Positions 8,885-13,294 of a DNA stretch of 13,294 nucleotides are shown here, one piece after another. The notes under the pieces were generated by a model. It was not told the origin of the DNA, did no database searches, and saw only the letters and a list, made by a program, of their open reading frames with translations. How positions within the stretch are numbered: the stretch's first letter is position 1; each line of letters begins with the position of its first letter. Source of the DNA: Laetiporus sulphureus 93-53 (Eukaryota > Basidiomycota > Agaricomycetes > Polyporales > Laetiporaceae); contig NW_024468561.1 in assembly GCF_001632365.1 (NCBI RefSeq), positions 24,923-38,216 of the forward strand. The letters are read 5' to 3'. The translations under genes were made by a program, and so were the position numbers.

Positions 8885-9327
8885 CTACGGCATGACTAAG
8901 GCTAGATAACGAGATTGTTCCTCATCCAGAACCACATCTGTTAGCCCTTGCAGTACAGCTGTCGCCAATGCGGTGCCACTCATGATCCCAACATGAAGAA
9001 TGGTCGCATATTCCAAACTGCCTCTGTAGTTGTACGCGATTTTAACACTTACCAAAAGCGCGTAGTACAATGACTTCGAGTACGCAAGGATAATCGGTCT
9101 ACCTGGTCCGAGAAGCGAACGGAAAATCTCTAGTTTTCAAAGCAGTCGGTGAAATGAGCTGCGATGACGGATCAATTTTGACGGTCTGCAGGTAGGATCC
9201 TCACAGACGCACTGCAGTTTCCGATCAGTAAGGCAGCGCAGTCGTTAGGTATTCACGATGCTAACGCAAGGAAGATGGGGCTGTAGCCAGGCACGAGGAC
9301 TCCTAGGGACTTGAAGTTCTGTGACAT
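8885..9327 (-). CDS. Tentative small hydrophobic protein, unknown
   Basis: A three-exon model on the minus strand (9327-9257, 9211-9183, 9129-8885) joins in phase to 114 aa: MSQNFKSLGVLVPGYSPIFL..., then RILPADQIFRSLLGPGRP, IILAYSKSLYYALLVSV and a second hydrophobic stretch ATILHVGIMSGTALATAV before an acidic DEEQSRYLALVMP end. The two hydrophobic segments could be membrane spans. I do not recognise the family. Introns of 45 and 53 bp are of normal size, but the second donor (GTCAAA) is weak. A consensus GTAAGT at 9052-9047 is left unspliced in this model, so the 3' half may be wrong. It lies 130 bp upstream of Sen15 in the same direction and divergent from H3. It may instead be a gene remnant. 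Confidence 0.33.
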
Positions 9328-9780
9328 TGCATAAGCGCCCGAGGTAGGTGATGCGCGTCAACTCATCCCCGATCGACACCTTGCTTCTCTCGACGTTCTT
9401 CGCTCCATCTCGCACTTTCATGCGTCAAAACCGCTAGTAGAGTGCACAATGAAGTCCTAAGACATAATGAAGTGATTTGAAGAAGAACGAGGCAGTAGAA
9501 GCAAAATAAATCGAGAAAGTTGCGAAATTCTGCCAATCTTCCGCGAGCAAGTCGCGTCAGGCCAGAAGGGTTGGGCCCTGTATTGTCACGGAACATCCGA
9601 GCGTGGGAAATGGCAAAGCGGACATTTAAACACGACGAACAGTCAGCGCACGACCCCACCGCCCCCCGTCGCCCTCTTCGCCGCTTACCACCACCGCCCT
9701 CGAACCTTCCGACCTTCAAGAGCCCGTTTTTCGTCGACTTCCTCGCCTTTTCATCCCTAATCATACATCGTTGAATAGCT
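9328..9780. promoter_or_regulatory. Histone H3 promoter region
   Basis: This interval precedes the H3 start. It contains CCAAT at 9533-9537, an AT-rich TTTAAA at 9625-9630 and a long pyrimidine-rich tract from about 9651 to 9760, the pattern seen before start sites of highly expressed fungal genes. A minus-strand open frame spanning 9363-9866 is low-complexity and covers the H3 start, so I regard it as a shadow of this tract. Confidence 0.45.
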
Positions 9781-10543
<763 letters not shown>

Positions 10544-11148
10544 ATGGGCCGACTCCGTTTATCGTTCGTCCGTTCGATAGGCTCCCTCGCCTACATTACC
10601 TTCCTTGGATTCAGTCCCCGTTCGAGCGATCTTGTATTGTACTGTGAATCATCTGGCTTTGCTTGCGACGTGTAGGCTTTCCGTCCGATTCTAATTTCAT
10701 GAATATATGCACCATAAACTAGACCGACGCACGCACGGCACGCAGATTAACGGCGTTCTCGTGCGTTCGCATGAGAGGCTCACGCCGAGTACTTCCTCAC
10801 TGTCAATATCATCCCTGATAGCTGATGTTATATCACAGGGCCTTAAGGGAGGATATATGGGTACAGTAGATCGCGGTCCAATGCCCTACTGAGGGAGGAC
10901 GATACGATCATGAGCATCAGGTCCGTCTGTCGGTCCACCAGGACTCCACCTTGATTTTCTGTGTCTTCATCTCCAAAAGTATCCAGTGTGGAGATATTGG
11001 CTGTACCCCGTACTTAATTTGACAGCACTGTATCGATGAGTGGGTCACTTCACTTCTCATCTTCGATGGTGAATTCTTTCTTTCCTGCCCTAACGTACTA
11101 CAGATAGTAAGACCTCGGCTCTCTGATCTGCTTTTTTACAGACCGCCG

Positions 11149-11331
11149 GCCGACAGAACCAGCATGCCGACCAAGGCGCGAATCTGACCACACGCGCGCT
11201 GTGGCCGGCCGTGCCATGCTCAGCCTGCCGACGGACAAAGGCCATAGATACTCGCGTGGCCCATATGAACACGACTACACCACGAGGCCGACATAGCCGC
11301 TTTAGGAAGGACAAGGGCCTCCGGTGTGGCC
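11149..11331 (+). promoter_or_regulatory. Cluster of GCCGAC and GTGGCC motifs
   Basis: GCCGAC occurs four times on the plus strand at 11149, 11166, 11227 and 11287 (spacings 17, 61 and 60). GTGGCC occurs at 11201, 11256 and 11326. They lie 130-320 bp upstream of the homeodomain ATG and just before its TATA box, the place for an upstream activating region. Which factor would bind is unknown. Confidence 0.35.
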
Positions 11332-11371
11332 TGTGGTGATGAGCCACTCGGGCCATCGTTTCGTTTTCTTG

Positions 11372-11379
11372 TATATATA
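11372..11379 (+). promoter_or_regulatory. TATA box of the homeodomain gene
   Basis: TATATATA lies 92 bp upstream of the ATG at 11464, followed by a pyrimidine-rich stretch (TTCTCCCTTC) where transcription could start. It is the clearest TATA element in the window. Confidence 0.55.
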
Positions 11380-11463
11380 GCGCGATGTTGTTCTCCCTTC
11401 AGACTCCTCATCGCTGCGGTCACAGCCACTCCTCCCTTGGATCCCACGCCACTCTAAATCAAG

Positions 11464-12441
11464 ATGTCCGCTGCGTCTGTCCTTCCGTACTCTTCTGCCT
11501 CCGGTACTCCTCTGCGCAGCATCCAGATAATAGAAGTCCCGGGTTGTCGTAGCCTGCAGCAAGAGGCCTCCTGTTGTCCTGACTGTTGCCAGACTTGCGG
11601 TAGGCAAGAAGCAGCCGATGCTCTGATGATGCTCTCAAGTGCTCCTGTTCACTCCGCTTCCGGCTCCCGACCACCGTGCATACAAGACAATGCAGCAACA
11701 TCAAGCACTATAGATATCCTCGCTCTGGTCAAGCAGGCATCCCAGCTAATGGTGCGTCCGATGGAGACACTATTGTATGACCAGTGATGCTCACGTACGA
11801 TGATGCTCGCAGACAGCCATGGTCGACCAGCAATCCACTCAGCCCGCACCGCAAACCACCAGGAACCTACGCCCGCGCGCTCCTGAAGAGAAAAAGAGGA
11901 CAACGGGCAAGAGCAAGTCGCTCATGAAGAAAGACCTGCCTCGTGCCCGTGCTCGAAGCAGCGTGCCAGAGGACAAGCAGGCCGTGCGGTCTCAACTAAA
12001 GGCAAAAGCAATAGCCATCAAGTGCGCGACAGCGCCTACACCGTACCAGGCCTACATCATGACCTGGATATTCGAACATATCACGCCGTACCCCGACATT
12101 CACTGGCGCTCAATGATTGCCGTCGCCATCAACTGGTTAGCTTCTCCCTCTCCGCATAAAGTCGCTTTTGCTAATCAGCATACGCTAATGTTAGGTCCCT
12201 GTTGAGAACCACCCGCTGGTTTGAGAATCAACGCCGTTGTCTGAACAGGAGCGAGGGGAAGGAGTGGGCGGCTCGCAGCGGCGCACTCGTCCCCACAATG
12301 GTCGAGGAGCGCTGGGTGCGCGTGTGGCCGACCGCATCGACCGAGCACAACGCGCGGCTCTCATGGACGGACGAAACATTCAAGGGGGTCCTGCACCAAT
12401 TAATTGAAGAGCAACGGCCGAATTTCGGGGCGAAGCCATAA
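11464..12441 (+). CDS. TALE-like homeodomain protein
   Basis: Three exons (11464-11751, 11813-12135, 12195-12441) give 285 aa; introns are 61 and 59 bp. The N-terminus holds a Cys cluster (C28, then CCPDCCQTC at 37-45) and a likely amphipathic helix (IDILALVKQASQLM, about 83-96). A very basic stretch, EEKKRTTGKSKSLMKKDLPR, looks like a nuclear signal. The homeodomain spans about 160-220: helix 1 in AYIMTWIFEH, the TALE-type loop TPYPD at 186-190, and recognition helix TRWFENQRRC at 209-218. The 25 residues from the loop Thr to the helix-3 Trp match the TALE spacing for NPYP...WF, and W48, F49, N51 and R53 (family numbering) are kept. Position 50 is Glu, where TALE proteins have Ile. An intron splits the domain after W203. 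It should be a nuclear DNA-binding regulator. It could be related to mating-type HD1 proteins, but it is small, with no HD2 partner here. The final 65 residues match nothing I know. Confidence 0.75.
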
Positions 12442-13294
12442 AAACAAAGGTCACTGAAACAGAACACCATATTTATTCATGGGCATTCCTCGACTACCTT
12501 GCATTCAACCATCTAGAATTGCATTTGCTTTACTTCATTTACGAGCACCGTGCTTTGGAAGCGGTGTCCCGCGATATTGATCGGATTGGAAAGAGACATT
12601 ACTATTCATCATGTCCGCTTCAATGCATACCTTCATACTAGATCAAATCTTATCATCTGTATACTCTACGTTCTGTATGTCTCCGGCACCAGTTCAATTA
12701 ATCTCTAATCTGACGATCATTTTACACTTTTGCTCTCTGAGTCGGCTGCTTATCTGTGCCCTCAATGTTATGCTCTGATATGGCCATGTCTGAGTGGAGT
12801 GTGCTTTCCTTATCCAACAATCACAGTCCTGCGGCGGACAAACTAAGTAACACGCTTCGGGAATGGTGTACATTAAGATGGAAGTGATTGAGGTTGATAG
12901 ACAATGCAGTTGTTTAACTCATGATGCATGAGCACCACAGACTCGACGAGTATACTAAACACCGTACCCATACGATAATTTTTTCACCGAGATCAGGCCA
13001 CCTCTTCCACCAGGGGTTAAATAGCATTCGAAAAACAGTTTCTTTACGCGTGACGGTCATACACCCTCCGCCTAGTATACACCGCAGACATGAAGCGTTT
13101 TGCACACGTGGCAAATGCTTAGCAAATGTCGACAGGTTTTTTGCCTTTGTGATCTCAATTTGCTATGGTTCCTTCCCACATTCCGTATTAAGTATTTGCA
13201 TATAATATGTTGGAGGCAGAAATTTAAATCATATATTTTAAGAAATGACACCATTTTCAAACTCACCAAATACATTTAGAATTTGAGTGCTGTT
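12442..13294. other. AT-richer non-coding end of window
   Basis: No frame here shows coding character. The stretch is richer in A and T than the rest, with many short homopolymers after 13120. The short frames at 12914-13275 lie on opposite strands, overlap, and have no recognisable domain. I see no repeat, tRNA or transposon end. Confidence 0.45.

Larger units (their letters stand above)
10544..11463. other. Intergenic region between H3 and the homeodomain gene
   Basis: After the H3 stop come about 550 bp without coding character, presumably H3 3' UTR and spacer. From 11140 the sequence turns GC-rich and holds four GCCGAC and three GTGGCC copies, then a TATA box at 11372. A minus-strand frame at 11090-11356 has no domain and overlaps this motif cluster, so I treat it as chance. 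Confidence 0.45.

Noticed and set aside
11464..12441. Mating-type A (HD1/HD2) locus
   Set aside because: Only one short homeodomain gene is present, with no divergent HD2 partner and no mitochondrial intermediate peptidase gene nearby in the window.

Overview
This window comes from a filamentous fungus, most likely a mushroom-forming basidiomycete (Agaricomycete). Genes are close together on both strands and are cut by many short introns (about 45-110 bp, GT-AG with a few GC-AG). Base composition is moderately GC-rich. The recognisable proteins are a TPMT-type methyltransferase, an SVOP-like MFS transporter, Sen15, histone H3 and a TALE-like homeodomain protein. I built all gene models by hand, joining exons on reading phase, splice signals and remembered family motifs. 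No alignment or transcript was available.

Layout. 1-1703: no intact gene; a frame at 923-1420 looks like a decayed coding region. 1704-2609 (+): class I SAM-dependent methyltransferase of the thiol/thiopurine methyltransferase family, five exons. 2866-3310 (-): small two-exon protein of unknown function. 3311-3752: divergent promoter with a perfect TGACGTCA site. 3753-4795 (+): unrecognised protein gene that is broken here by an in-frame TGA and by a 23-bp tandem duplication. 5513-8047 (+): 12-TM-type MFS transporter, 14 exons, 509 aa, two introns apparently starting with GC. 8179-8754 (-): tRNA-splicing endonuclease subunit Sen15, five exons. 8885-9327 (-): tentative small hydrophobic protein. 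9781-10543 (+): histone H3, six exons, with an unusual tail. 11464-12441 (+): 285-aa protein with a TALE-like homeodomain, preceded by a TATA box and a cluster of repeated short motifs. 12442-13294: AT-richer and apparently non-coding.

The genes do not form an obvious pathway or cluster. They look like ordinary fungal neighbours with separate jobs: methylation of small thiols or halides, membrane transport, tRNA splicing, chromatin and transcription control. The points most worth a second look are the H3 variant, the homeodomain protein with Glu at recognition position 50 and its GCCGAC-repeat promoter, the inactivated gene at 3.7-4.8 kb, and the non-canonical introns of the transporter. I found no CRISPR array, rRNA, tRNA or intact transposon.
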